A stretch of 64,000 nucleotides of DNA from Coffea arabica (lineage: Eukaryota > Streptophyta > Magnoliopsida > Gentianales > Rubiaceae): assembly GCF_036785885.1 (NCBI RefSeq), contig NC_092323.1, forward strand, positions 4,566,501 to 4,630,500, read 5' to 3'. Shown here one piece after another: positions 11,676 through 22,226 of this stretch. The translations under genes and the position numbers were made by a program. The number at the start of each line of letters is the position of its first letter. Positions within the stretch are counted from its first letter, which is position 1. Under the pieces are notes generated by a model that was given only the letters and a program-made list of their open reading frames with translations, was not told where the DNA came from and ran no database searches.

Positions 11676-14600
11676 ATGGATTCGGAGGTCCTCAACACTG
11701 CATCTGTTTCTGAAGAAGTTCATGCTGGTGAATTGGAGGTGGAATCAAATTATATAGATTCTCTTGAAGTTATGTCCTCCAGTGGAGACATTATGCGAGA
11801 ACTGGAGAACGTTGGGGAACTTTTGACAAAGGTTGAGTTGGATTTAGCATGTTTCTCTGAGAAACTCCTAAATTTGGATATACTTGTAATGCACGTGGGA
11901 GCAAGGGAAAGTGATTTTGAAGCTTTTGTTTCGGAGAAGGAGAGCACAATTGGTGATTCTGCCAAGAAGGCCCTTGAATTTGATCTTTTATCTGGAATTT
12001 TGGAGTCAGAGGTGAAAGACCTAGATAATTTTATAGTAACTCTCCGAGTGGAAATTGATAATGCTCGCGAAATGACTATTTCATCAAAGCATTATGGGGA
12101 AGCTTTCGAGTACATGCAAGAAAAGTTAACGGACTGTGTAAAATCTTTTGACCAGTCATTGGAGCAGGTTTCAGAAATGAGGGTGCAATCCAACAACTTC
12201 CAAAGGACATTGTTAACTTGTTCTGAAGGTAAATATTTAATCTTTTCATATTTAAATTGTTTATTTACCACCCGGGAGGGGGGGGGGGATGGTGGTTGGT
12301 TGGCACAGCAAGGTTGCACTTTTGTGCCTTGGGAGTGCAATTTCTTAGATACACAGTAAAGTCATCTCTGCTTTGGATGGTAATGGTGTGTACCAGTGCT
12401 GCCCAGGCTCTGTGGACAGGACCCTTATGCACTGTGTAGGGAAAAATATTGGTTGACATGCCATGCTGCTTAGGGGATCCAGAACGTTTTTAATACTTCA
12501 GTAATTAAGGGAATTCAAAGGAGGTTTGTTTCTTAGAATTGCGTCCCATAAATTGCATCGTCTGTGAATATGTGACGTAATATGGCATGTTCACTGTTCA
12601 GTGATGTCTTTAGCAAAATATGATTTCAGAGAGAGGGAAAGAGGAAGGAAATAAATAATTATGTGTAAGGGGCAAGCATCAGTTCTCTAAGAGAGTTGCC
12701 TGTTTTTGGCACGAGGGATTACAGGTCTGATGTACGTATAGAGTCCTCTTGCATTTAGTACAAGGTGACATCCTAGCTTAATCTCAAAGTAGCAGGAGGT
12801 TTGCTAATTAGTTTGTTTTCCACTGCAACAAGTCTCAATTTTCTTTGTTGGTCTTAGGTAGAGAATTATGGGAACTATCTGTCCATGTTTCTTTTGTACT
12901 TGTTTTAGTAATCCTGTATGGGTGAAGGTGAGATGTCTGTAGCACTATTTTACTTAGTTACTGCATGCATAAAGTAATTATAGATGAATTCCTCATTTAC
13001 CACATTAGGCTAACTATCCTGTTCTGAGAACTAATTGTTCTAAAATAATAATCTTTCTTTTTGCACTAAAAGGTGACAAGGACATCGACTCTGTCGGAAA
13101 TGGTTATTCTTCAGATTTGAACTCAAAGATAAAGATGCAGACTGCTGAACAGCAGAGGCATATCTTGAGAATGTTTGAAAAGTCTTTGGCAAGGGAACTG
13201 GATCTTGAGAAGAAGCTAACTGACTTGAGACAAAGTGAGGAAATTTTGAAACTTAAGCTGCAACAAGACATTTTTTATATGGAAGAAGAAAATGAGGTTG
13301 CTTGGGAAAAGTTGTTTGAGGCAGAAAATTCTGCTGAGGTCCTTTTGTGGACGTCAAAAGATTTCACGAGTCAACTCCAGATAGTAAAGTTTAATCTAAA
13401 TGTTAGTGTCCAGAGAGAAGCAGGGTTGAGATCTCAGTGTCAGGAGTTAAGTAAACAGTTGACAATGAACAATGTTGCTCTACGGAAATCTGAGGGCATG
13501 AATGCAGAACTTGTGGCTAAGTTGACTTCAACTGAGAAACAAGTGAAGGAATCTGAATTGCAGCTCTTTAATTTGAAGGGTTCTGCAGAAAAACAAAGGG
13601 AATCACTCTCTAAAATTCATGAACTGGAAGAGCTTGTCTGTCATTTGAAAGAAAAGGTTTCCGAAGCAGAAAAAAGGGCTGATGGTGCAGAAGCTGAAAG
13701 CAAATTGCTAAGGCATACCAATATGGAACTTAAAAAAGATAGTAATAGTAGTACTTTGGAGACAGTAAATCTACTTGAAAGGCAATTGAGAGAGACTGAT
13801 GTTCAGCTACAACATGCAGTTGCATCTGCTGAAGCAAGTCAGGAGAAGCAAAGCATGTTATATTCGACGATCAAGGATATGGAAGATTTGATAGAAGATC
13901 TCAAATCTAAAGTCTCAAAAGCTGAAAGTCGGACTGAGAGTGCTGAAGAAAAGTGTATAATATTGTCAGAAACCAACTCAGATCTAAATGACGAGATAAA
14001 GTTTCTAAGGAACAGAATGGAGTGCTTGGATGCATCACTACATCAAGCTGAGGAGACAAAGAGAGCAACTGCAAAGGATATTGGTATCCGTACTAAGTTG
14101 ATAACAGATCTTATCATGAAGTTGGCTCTGGAAAGAGAACGGCTGCATAAGCAGGTTTTAATTTTTTTTATAAACCTTCAAAAGTTCATTACTTTGAATT
14201 AATAGATAACTGACTGAACTTTAGGCTAAATAAGCTGAGGTCCTTTGGTAAAACGCCCATAATAAAGACGTTTACTGTCTGTTCTTAATTCAACATGCTT
14301 CCACTAGATGATCACCTCATGGCTATTGAGAACAAATTAAATCAGATGGTTCTATTTCTCAATCTTTCTGACTTTCTTTGCTTGTGTTCATTTTAATTTT
14401 CAGTTTTGCTAGTCTTGATCTTTAGTACTCTTTATAAGGCTAAATAAACTGAGATCCTTTGTACTGTGATTCCCTCGTATTCATTTAATTGTCAGTTCTG
14501 CTGGTCTTGATCTTTAGTAATCTTTTTAGAAGGGTCTGGTTTTAATATTGGTAATGCCTGGGTGAACAACTAAGCAAAATCACGTTTTTAGACCAGGAAC

Positions 14601-15600
14601 TCTCTATTTGCTCAATGAAGATTTTATGTCAAGGAAATATTTGCAGAAAACTATAGTGTGATCTATAGTGCTTTGTCTGTTTTTTTGATATTTCAATTTG
14701 TTCATGACCTGCATGCAGATATCTTTGCTAACGAAGGAGAAAAAGTTTCTTTTAAAGCGTCTACAGCACATGAGCAAGGGTCATTCTATAAGTGCAAGGA
14801 AAGACATTGAAGATGGTAACAAAAGTTTTCCAGTTTCAAGGAATGACTTATCAAGTGGAACTTCTTTAAAGGAAACTAACAGTGACGCAACTGGACCCTC
14901 AAATACCAGTCATGAGGTTGGTTTTTTATTCTTTACACTGTACCTTGTTGCATTTGATGCGCAAAATTTGAAAGCGGAATGCACCTTAGTTTCTCATAGT
15001 CAGCTCAAGGAGAGGATTGTTATTTATGAGGATTTTGTACTGCCATAACTGTCTGAACAACTGCTGCAACGATTTTGTCTTTTGAACTTTGCTTTTTGTG
15101 CTTCATCAATCAATACTATCAAGAATATGGCTTATTGCTGACCTTTTAAGCGAGTCAAACAATTCTCTGCCCCTTGATTCTGATTTTTGGAGTTGTGTTG
15201 TTTTTTTGCTTCCTTAACCTGCTTCAGATGCTTTCTGATTTTCGGAATCTTTTTTTTTTTTTTTTTAAGTATTCGGGGTGTATAGTCTACTGGATACCTC
15301 TCAGCAATAGATGTTACATGAACTCTAGAAGTACTGCTTTATTTTAAAAAAAAAAAAAAAACTCTGGAGGTATACTCTAATGCCTCTGCTTGCGTTTATT
15401 TTCAGCTTGACAATGCAAATAAAGACGAGCCCATGGGCACGGCTGGGGTCAGAGTAGCCAAAGAAACATCCGAGCTCGACTCTGTGAGGAATATAGATAC
15501 AAGTCAACTTAAATCCAAGTATGTCCTGGTGGCAGTTTTTGTGTTGGTGATTGCAACTCTAATAGCTGCCCTTTTTCAGCATCACAGTGACTGTTTGTGA
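11676..15600 (+). CDS. WPP domain-interacting tail-anchored protein (WIT1/WIT2-like), 4 exons
   Basis: Exons 11676-12228, 13073-14154, 14719-14916 and 15406-15600 join in frame with GT-AG introns to give 675 residues, close to Arabidopsis WIT1 and WIT2 (about 630-700). Most of the protein is acidic coiled coil: heptad-rich stretches such as LEELVCHLKEKVSEAEKRADGAEAE and its near-repeat IEDLKSKVSKAESRTESAEEK in exon 2. The last exon encodes a hydrophobic segment (YVLVAVFVLVIATLIAALF) followed by only seven residues, QHHSDCL, the tail-anchor arrangement. WIT proteins sit in the outer nuclear envelope, bind WIP/SUN LINC complexes, anchor RanGAP in root tips, and link myosin XI-i to the nucleus. 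The ATG at 11676 follows an acceptor site and begins MDSEVLNTAS. The gene converges on the PPR gene, with 666 bases between stop codons. Confidence 0.92.
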
Positions 15601-16266
15601 AGTCGGTAAACCGGACCTCATCCGATATCCTTGTGCCAGCCATACTGGGAAGAAATTTTGGCCGCATCATAGCTATCTTGCGCATTTTGCCTATTAGCTA
15701 CGTAGAGGACGTTGTTTTCATGGTTAGGAGTGCTTAAATGATGTGGTGATGTTCCTTTTATGGTGTTTTGTTATCTTCCTCTTTTGCTCTGAAGTAACTT
15801 GAACTGTAGTATTATGCTCACCTACTAAGTAGCTTGAGCGAGGAAGAGAAAAAGCATGAACTACTTAGCCACGAGGTAGGAAGTTTTGTTGCCATCGCGT
15901 ATATAAGTTTTAAGAAGCTGAGTCGGTCAAGCCATTTTTTATTAGCTCCTTTCTCATTTTTCATTTCCATTCAAACAAAACCTGTATGGAAGCTAGCACA
16001 CCAGCGCAAATTCCTCCTGTTCTGCATTCGCTGCAACTTTCTATCGTGCATATCAGTTTTTGTGGATGGGACACTAGCGCCCCTTCAATGAAGAGAGAAC
16101 AATGGTCAGGCATGTACAGTCATTTGGATTTGAGAGGGATAGCAATCGAAAAGAGAGACGCTGGTAGAGAGGGGAGAACAATTTTGTGATAACAGCGGTT
16201 GATGATACAATTCAAAGCATGATTTTGGACGTCTTTACTCAGTTGTCACCAGGCTTTCACCCTTTT
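15601..16266. other. Shared 3' flank of convergent WIT-like and PPR genes
   Basis: This must contain both 3' UTRs. No further gene was recognised. Confidence 0.55.
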
Positions 16267-18915
16267 TTAGAGGCTGGAGAATGTACTTGCATGACAACAT
16301 GCCACGTAGTCATCCTCCATTCCATCACCGTCAGAAACATAACCAGCCCACTTCATTTCGTCTATTAGAACCGTCAAGCTGTTATATATCTCTGCACATC
16401 TTGGATGGGCTTTGTCTCCAACAAGAAACATATGTACCTCGGACTTGACCTCTATCCAGCTGCAACCTGGCTCTTTTTTGAAGTGACCGTGCCTCATCAC
16501 TTTCCTTAGCCTGGAAACCTCTTCCCACATTCCAGCATCAGCATAGATATTTGATAAGAGAACACAGGTGCTGGAATCTTGAGGATCCAATTGCAGAAGA
16601 GAAGCTGCTGCTTTCTCTGCCACCTCTACATTCCCTTTCATCTTGCATATGCTGAGAAGTGTCCTCCAAATTACATCATCAGCCTCGAAAGGCATTTCTT
16701 GAATAAGCTTCAGGGCTTCAGCGACTCGGTTTGACCTGCCTAGTATATCCACCATACAAGAATAATGATCCAACTGCGGATCTAACCCATAATCAACCTG
16801 CATGGACTTGAAGTAATGCAACCCTTCCTCAACAAGACCTATATGTGCACAAGCTCGGAGAACTGCCACAAAGGTCGCATGATTAGGTTTTACATCCTTG
16901 AGTTGCATTTTTTTAAAGATCTCCAAAGCCTCTTCTCCAAGACCATGCTGAGCATAGCCACAAACGATGGCGTTCCATGTCACAAAATCACAGTTTGTTG
17001 CTTTTTCAAATACCAACCTGCAATCCTGCAAGTTCCCACACTTGGAGTACATGTCGACTAGAGTGCTAGTTATGAACACATCTGTCTGCAACTCTTGCTT
17101 GATTATCTGAGCATGGATTTGCTTTCCAAGCTCAACAGTTGCCAGATTAGCACAAGCGTCAAGAACAGTTGCATAGGTGAAATTATCAGGTTTAGCTCCC
17201 ATTTCTAACATCACAGAAAAGAACTTCTGAGCTTCCTCACTTTGTTCATGTGATGAGAAACCAGAAATGATTGCATTCCATGAAACAATTGTTTGTTCAT
17301 CCATTGTGCCATGAAGCTTCTCAGCTTCTCCTACCTTTCCACACTTACAATACATATCCACAAGAGCACTTCCAATAAATGATTCAAGCCCCATCCCAGA
17401 TTTAATGATCAAGCTGTGAATCTCCATCCCGTGATTAAGAGCTTGCTGACCTGCACATGCTTTTAGTACACTACCAAAAGTAAATTCATCAGGTTCCATG
17501 CCATGCTTAAGCATTGAAACAAATAGCAGTACGGTTTCCTCTTCATTCCTATTCTGCTCGTAAGCTGCAATGACTGCATTCCAAGAGACAGCATCCCTTA
17601 CTTCCATTTCATCAAATGTGCAACGAGCTTCAACCAATGCTCCACATTTTCCATACATGTCAAGTATGGCATTTGCCACACAAACATCAGACGAGAAAGG
17701 ACTCTTGGTAGCTAATGCATGTACTTGAGTTCCCTCTTTTAATCCTTTGATCACTGCACAAGCACTAAATGCACCAGATAAGCTTATTTCATTGAAACCA
17801 AGGTTGGACTTTAATAAAAGCTTAAGAACGTTTAGAGCTTCATATCCACAATCACCTCGAGCATAGCCAACAATAATAGCATTATGAGATTGCATACTGC
17901 GGTTGGGCAACAAGTCAAATATCTGCTTAGCATAATACAAATTACCACACTTTGCATACATATCCAAAGTGGCAGTTCCAACTATGACATCGTATCCAAA
18001 ATTATTCTTGATTGCATGACCATGCAATTGAGATCCCAATTGCACCTCAGATAGTGCAGCACATGACCGGAAAACACTAGCATAAGTCGATTGACTCACC
18101 CCAACTCCCTCTCTTTGCATCCGCCTGAACAATTTTAATCCACCAACAAGCTCATCATTTTGAACGCAGCCCGCAATTGCAGCGCTCCATGAAACCCAAT
18201 TCTTATTTGGAAGTTCTCCAAAAAACTGAAAGCACTCATCTAATGTTTTACATTTCCCATACATATCTACAAGTGCACTACCGGTTACCACATCATGGTC
18301 AAACCCCACCTTAACTACAACGCTGTGTACCTGAATTCCCAACTCATAATCCTCCAAACCGGAACAAGCCTTTAGAACCACAGCAAAAGTGGTTCCATCA
18401 GAAGCCACGCTCTCCCTTTGCATCCCGACAAAAATTTCGGCTGCTTTTCTGTAATCCCCATTTTGCAGGTAACCTGAAATCAAAGTGTTCCACGAAATAA
18501 CATCCCTCTCAGGCATCAAACCAAAAAATGATTGAGCCATTGCAATATCGGTTGAACAATAAGCAAAAATCATTGTATTCCACGAAACCGTGTCTCTTTG
18601 AGACATATTATCAAACACTTTATTAGCATAGTCTAAGTAGGAGCATCTTACATACATTTGAATCAAACAATTCGAGACAAAAATTGAGGGTTTGAACCCA
18701 GTAGTTAACATTCTGGCGTGGGATTGCATTCCCGGGTCTAAAGCTCTCTCTTTTGAGCATTCTTGAAAAATATGCGAAAAGGTTTTCCAGTAGTTTGCGG
18801 GCGCTACAGCTGAAACTGTAGAGATAGGTAAGGTATATAAGGCCAGATAACTGCTGAATGAAGGCTTTGTCGGGACAAGAAATCGTCGGGTTCGGCACAT
18901 TAGAGAAGCCATCAA
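16267..18915 (-). CDS. MEF13: PLS-class pentatricopeptide repeat protein, E/E+ type, mitochondrial editing factor MEF13-like
   Basis: A single 882-residue intronless frame. The N-terminus is basic and hydroxylated (MCRTRRFLVPTKPSFSSY), consistent with an organelle presequence. It is followed by about twenty P, L and S repeats with the hallmarks DAVSWNAVIAAY, DVFITSTLVDMYSKCG and PDNFTYATVLDACA. The C-terminus has an E motif (DDVIWRTLLSICK through KKEPGCSWIE) and an E+ motif (VHMFLVGDKAHPRCAEIY). It then stops without a DYW deaminase domain. Long segments agree with Arabidopsis At3g02330 as I remember it (ECSKERALDPGMQSHA, VLKACSGLEDYELGIQVH, ANLATVELGKQIHAQ). MEF13 is needed for C-to-U editing at several mitochondrial transcripts; an E+ protein must borrow a DYW deaminase in trans. 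Targets here are inference. The gene is divergent from the small membrane protein. Its upstream DNA is occupied from 18993 by a Mutator-like element. Confidence 0.93.
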   Translation of the reverse strand: MMASLMCRTRRFLVPTKPSFSSYLALYTLPISTVSAVAPANYWKTFSHIFQECSKERALDPGMQSHARMLTTGFKPSIFVSNCLIQMYVRCSYLDYANKVFDNMSQRDTVSWNTMIFAYCSTDIAMAQSFFGLMPERDVISWNTLISGYLQNGDYRKAAEIFVGMQRESVASDGTTFAVVLKACSGLEDYELGIQVHSVVVKVGFDHDVVTGSALVDMYGKCKTLDECFQFFGELPNKNWVSWSAAIAGCVQNDELVGGLKLFRRMQREGVGVSQSTYASVFRSCAALSEVQLGSQLHGHAIKNNFGYDVIVGTATLDMYAKCGNLYYAKQIFDLLPNRSMQSHNAIIVGYARGDCGYEALNVLKLLLKSNLGFNEISLSGAFSACAVIKGLKEGTQVHALATKSPFSSDVCVANAILDMYGKCGALVEARCTFDEMEVRDAVSWNAVIAAYEQNRNEEETVLLFVSMLKHGMEPDEFTFGSVLKACAGQQALNHGMEIHSLIIKSGMGLESFIGSALVDMYCKCGKVGEAEKLHGTMDEQTIVSWNAIISGFSSHEQSEEAQKFFSVMLEMGAKPDNFTYATVLDACANLATVELGKQIHAQIIKQELQTDVFITSTLVDMYSKCGNLQDCRLVFEKATNCDFVTWNAIVCGYAQHGLGEEALEIFKKMQLKDVKPNHATFVAVLRACAHIGLVEEGLHYFKSMQVDYGLDPQLDHYSCMVDILGRSNRVAEALKLIQEMPFEADDVIWRTLLSICKMKGNVEVAEKAAASLLQLDPQDSSTCVLLSNIYADAGMWEEVSRLRKVMRHGHFKKEPGCSWIEVKSEVHMFLVGDKAHPRCAEIYNSLTVLIDEMKWAGYVSDGDGMEDDYVACCHASTFSSL

Positions 18916-18992
18916 CTGTTGGATTCATGATGCATGCTTGGCGGGACGCCGGGACCTCAAACCGCTTGTCGGTTAATTTCAATAGCCTTTTT

Positions 18993-20287
18993 GGGTTTAT
19001 TTCAAAATGCACCCTTAAACTATTGCTGGCTTGTGACTTGCACCCAAAACTTTATCTGTGAAATTTTGACATGATACTCTTTTTTTTTTTTTCTTTCGAA
19101 ACCCAAAGAGCTTACGTCAATTTTTACAAATCTAAACCCCGAGGGAACCCAAAAGCCGGTATCCTTTGAAGTCCCACAAGAGACTTATAACTAGCAACCC
19201 AAACCCTCCCAACCCGGATGTGGGATACATCTCAGGGAACCCTCCCACATGATACTCAATTATCATATTTGTATTGGTGGGTTGAGCATTAGTGAAAGGA
19301 CTTCAACAACCCTGCAAAATGTATGTTCACTAATTTAACCTTTTACTACCACAACCACCGCAACTTTTGCTAACACTGCCACCATAACCACAAAAGCAAT
19401 TTTAAAAGCTTGTAGGTTGGATTTCATTTTTCGTTCTTCTCCTCAAGTTAAGTATTCCTATCAACAACCACTGATCATAGTTAACCTTCACTTAACTCAA
19501 AGCAAATTAATTAATTAAAAAAACCAAAGCAAATTAATTAAACTAAAAGACCCAAATCAACCCCATTAAGATAAACTCATCATAATTGAAACCAAAACTA
19601 AAATACAAGCACAACTACTGTCACAGTTCATATGGTGTGCACAAATCAAGATGGTAAACTAGTACTACTGTTTTTTAGATTGGTGTAGAAAGAAAAAGTG
19701 ATTGGGGGTTTGAAAAGAAGTATGGTTGATTATTGGATTTAGCAAGAATGAGAAAGAGAAGAGTTTTGGGGCTTGCTTGAGAATTTAAAAATCAATAGGT
19801 AAGGGAGATTGAAAAGGCCATGATTGATTTGTGGGTCAATTAAGAAGGACACAGAGAAGAGTTTTGGGGGTTTGCTTGAAAACAAAACAACAAAAAAACT
19901 AGCTAAAAAGATGGAATTAAAGGAAACTATGTTGACGAAGGGGGAGGAAGAAATCGGTTGGATGATATAAGAAAGAGCTCAGTGAAAGACTTGATATTCG
20001 AAACCTCTCACTTACACTTAAAAAAGAAAACTAAGTTGTTGAGAGAAAAAAAATTAGAGAGTGAAGTGAGATTTATAGGGAGTAAAGAATGTGAAACGAT
20101 AAGAAAATTACTTTAGGAATTTTGATTACTCATATTGGGACAAAATTGTCATCAGAACTTTTCTTAACTAACGTCTACTAGATTGACGTAAAGTGCTAAA
20201 AATTTATAGATAAATATATCGCCATTCATAGTTCAAGGTGTAAATTACAATCCAAAGGTATTGGAGGATACATTTTACAATTAATCC
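18993..20287. mobile_element. Non-autonomous Mutator-like (MULE) element with ~60-bp imperfect TIRs
   Basis: The left end GGGTTTATTTCAAAATGCAC and the reverse complement of the right end GGATTAATTGTAAAATGTAT align almost without gaps for about 60 bases. The aligned part includes CTTGTGACTTGCACC against ATTGTAATTTACACC. Such long imperfect TIRs with AAAATG..CCC words are typical of plant MULEs. A 9-bp duplication is not clear, so the insertion is old. No transposase frame is present. The left TIR region was later hit by the retroposon at 19079-19246. The element begins 78 bases upstream of the MEF13-like start codon. Confidence 0.7.
19079..19246 (-). mobile_element. SINE-like poly(A) retroposon with snRNA-type USE/TATA, 11-bp TSD
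   Basis: ACATGATACTC occurs exactly at 19068-19078 and 19247-19257. Between them, read on the minus strand, is a 168-bp unit that starts GGGAGGGTTCCCTGAG and ends in a 13-A tract interrupted by few other bases. That is the signature of LINE-driven retroposition. ATCCCACATCC (19226-19216) is one base from the plant snRNA upstream element RTCCCACATCG. TTATAAG begins at 19190, leaving 25 bases between the two motifs, the spacing used by Pol III-transcribed plant U6/U3 genes. No tRNA-type A and B boxes were seen. Origin is unknown. Confidence 0.85.
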
Positions 20288-21050
20288 TTTCTTATTGGCT
20301 TTCTTTTTTTTTCAATACTCCTACACGTGTACATTTACTTTGCATTTGTTTTTGTTGAAACTTGAAAGGATTCTCACATTCTCTCTCTCTTCCTTTTTCT
20401 TTTTTTCTTTCTTTTTTGTTTTTTTAAAATTTTGTTTATGGGTCACTAAAGCTCAGGCATTATCCCATGTAAGAGAAGGACAGGAATGGTTGCAGGAATC
20501 AATCGTTCCTTAAGGTTTATAGTCAAAATTTAGTAAAAAAACAAAGAAGTAAAAGTCATATTATATTTTATATCTTATTTTTTATATTATGTTTAAGACT
20601 AATAAAATTTTATTATATAATTATGCGTTGTTAAAAGCGAATTACATACACGCATACGCGCATACATCTTTTACATTTTATATAAAATCAATCGTTCGTT
20701 CGTTCCGCGGCCTTCCCGGTAATGTCCACGCAACATCACAGTGTATACACAAAAGTAACAAGTATCGTAGGAAACAAAATGCTAGGCCCCCCACAAATAA
20801 AATAAAAAAAAAAGGAAGTTTTTCCTAGCTGATCTCAGCCGTTTGGACAGGAATTTCCTATCGGGCAAACTTTTCACGCTAGCTTTTTGACAAATGCTAA
20901 AGAACCGAAAGAAGGGTCATCGCGTCGGTTTCTAGGAAACTTCGAGGAACGGGCGAAGAACAACAAACGGAAAAGAAGTCAAGGCCTGAAGGGTCATCTG
21001 CATCTTCTTTGCTAGGAAACTTGGAAGAAATTGCCAATCTATCTTTGTAG
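20288..21050. other. Promoter region upstream of the small membrane-protein gene
   Basis: It contains an imperfect direct duplication. GAAGGGTCATC occurs at 20911 and again at 20988, and TAGGAAACTT at 20933 and 21013, about 77-80 bases apart. The sequence between the motifs is partly conserved. No other gene is seen. Confidence 0.5.
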
Positions 21051-21054
21051 GGAG

Positions 21055-21061
21055 TATAAAA
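21055..21061 (+). promoter_or_regulatory. TATA box of the small membrane-protein gene
   Basis: TATAAAA lies 85 bases upstream of the ATG at 21146, with a short A-rich leader between. Position and sequence suit a plant core promoter. Confidence 0.7.
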
Positions 21062-21145
21062 TTTCGCACTGGCCTAGCCCAGAAAAACACAAAAACACAA
21101 ACACAAACTAGGGAGAGAGATTTGGAAGTAGATAGCATTTCCAAG

Positions 21146-21535
21146 ATGGTGGAGATGGAAGAAGTAAAATCACCAAAATCATCAACCACAGACCAATTAC
21201 CATTCAGCAGCCCCACCAGGTGGGGATGCGAGGAATATATTCTGTTCATTTCTTACGTCATAGGCATGTCGGTAAGGTATCTGCCGGCGGAGGACATCGA
21301 CGGTTACCCCATTCCGACCATCATCTTCAAAGGTCAACCGAAGACTTACCAGACTTTTTTGTTGGGAATCGTGGGAGCCTTCAGTTTCTCAATTGCTACC
21401 ATCTACATACGCCAGCCCACTCCAAAGCTAGCTGCCTATGTCAGACGATTTGCTATTTTCTCCATGGCCTCTTCGCTATCGCTTGCATTGTGGGCTGCCG
21501 GTCCGGCCCATTGGATACTACCCCTTTATAATTGA
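21146..21535 (+). CDS. Small membrane protein of unknown function
   Basis: A 129-residue frame with a TATA box 85 bases upstream. The first ATG in the frame is at 21146; the open frame extends a few codons further upstream without ATG. The N-terminal 25 residues are hydrophilic and Ser/Thr/Pro-rich. About three hydrophobic segments follow at residues 30-44 (EYILFISYVIGMSV), 68-88 (YQTFLLGIVGAFSFSIATIYI) and 102-120 (FAIFSMASSLSLALWAAG). A loop ROD between segments two and three carries basic residues (RQPTPKLAAYVRR). I do not recognise the family. It is divergent from the MEF13-like gene and followed by a small MITE. The promoter, compact frame and balanced codon use suggest a real gene, but no homologue can be cited. 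Confidence 0.7.
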   Translation: MVEMEEVKSPKSSTTDQLPFSSPTRWGCEEYILFISYVIGMSVRYLPAEDIDGYPIPTIIFKGQPKTYQTFLLGIVGAFSFSIATIYIRQPTPKLAAYVRRFAIFSMASSLSLALWAAGPAHWILPLYN

Positions 21536-21639
21536 CAACTTCCTCCGTACCATCATCAGCAGCACTTTTTCTTTTTTTTTTTTACCCTTTTTCTGGTTTT
21601 CTTTTGTTGCTTTGAAGTCTGCAGAGATAACGAAAATAT

Positions 21640-21789
21640 GTGTTTGGATGGGAGTTTATTTGAAATAATTATTATAGTATATTTTGTAATGTGATATATG
21701 TGAGATAAAAAATAATTAAAAAAATAAAGAGATGTATTGAAATTTGTATTGTAAATTATTTTTTCTCAAAATCATCTCAATCCAAACAC
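21640..21789. mobile_element. Small TIR MITE (GTGTTTGGAT ends), copy 2
   Basis: GTGTTTGGATGGGAG at the left is mirrored by CTCAATCCAAACAC at the right, 150 bp in all. The core TTTGAAATAATTATTATA and GTGATATATGTGAGATAAAA is shared with copies at 8001 and 43797. It lies about 100 bases after the small membrane-protein stop codon, so it may fall in that gene's 3' UTR or just past it. Confidence 0.75.
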
Positions 21790-22226
21790 TTATAACTAGC
21801 CAAACACACACCTTGTATTTAGAGAAATCGTGCAATCGGCTTTCAAATTATTACTTTTGTATGTTTTCCACCCTTCATTTATTTTATATAATAATTAAGC
21901 CTCTAAGTAATAATTTGGCCCTTCTTGCACCCCAAAAAAAAAAAAAAAAAAAAAAAACCGTTTGACCTCACTACACCGCAGGCCTTACACTAGCTTTACT
22001 ATTCCTAGAATTGAAAAAATATATATATATATATAAAGGACAAGAAATCCAGTCAAGAGCTTCCTGCGGCTACCGATGCCTAATGAACTGAGAAACCATA
22101 ATTTGTTCTGTATGGATACAAATGAGCTATATATATATATGGTCGTTTACTTAGTAGCATTTTAGTTATTTGTTGATAGACATGACTATATGAAAAACTC
22201 GAAGTACATGAACAAGTACTGCCAAT

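Noticed and set aside
14041-14202. Alternative WIT reading through into intron 2 (frame stays open to 14202)
   Set aside because: The donor CAG|GTTTTA at 14154 and the acceptor before 14719 restore a continuous coiled coil; the read-through codes for a short Phe-rich tail without the anchor. Weak donor, so retention cannot be excluded.
18623-19012. 129-codon minus-strand frame upstream of the PPR gene
   Set aside because: It overlaps the PPR coding start in another frame and runs into the Mutator-like element; no family resemblance.
19150-19175. Resemblance of GATACCGGCTTTTGGG (minus strand) to the 5' end of U2 snRNA (ATACC...GGCCTTTTGGC)
   Set aside because: Only about a dozen bases match and with a gap. 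The branch-point recognition region of U2 is not present, so a U2 pseudogene is not supported; the USE/TATA observation stands separately.
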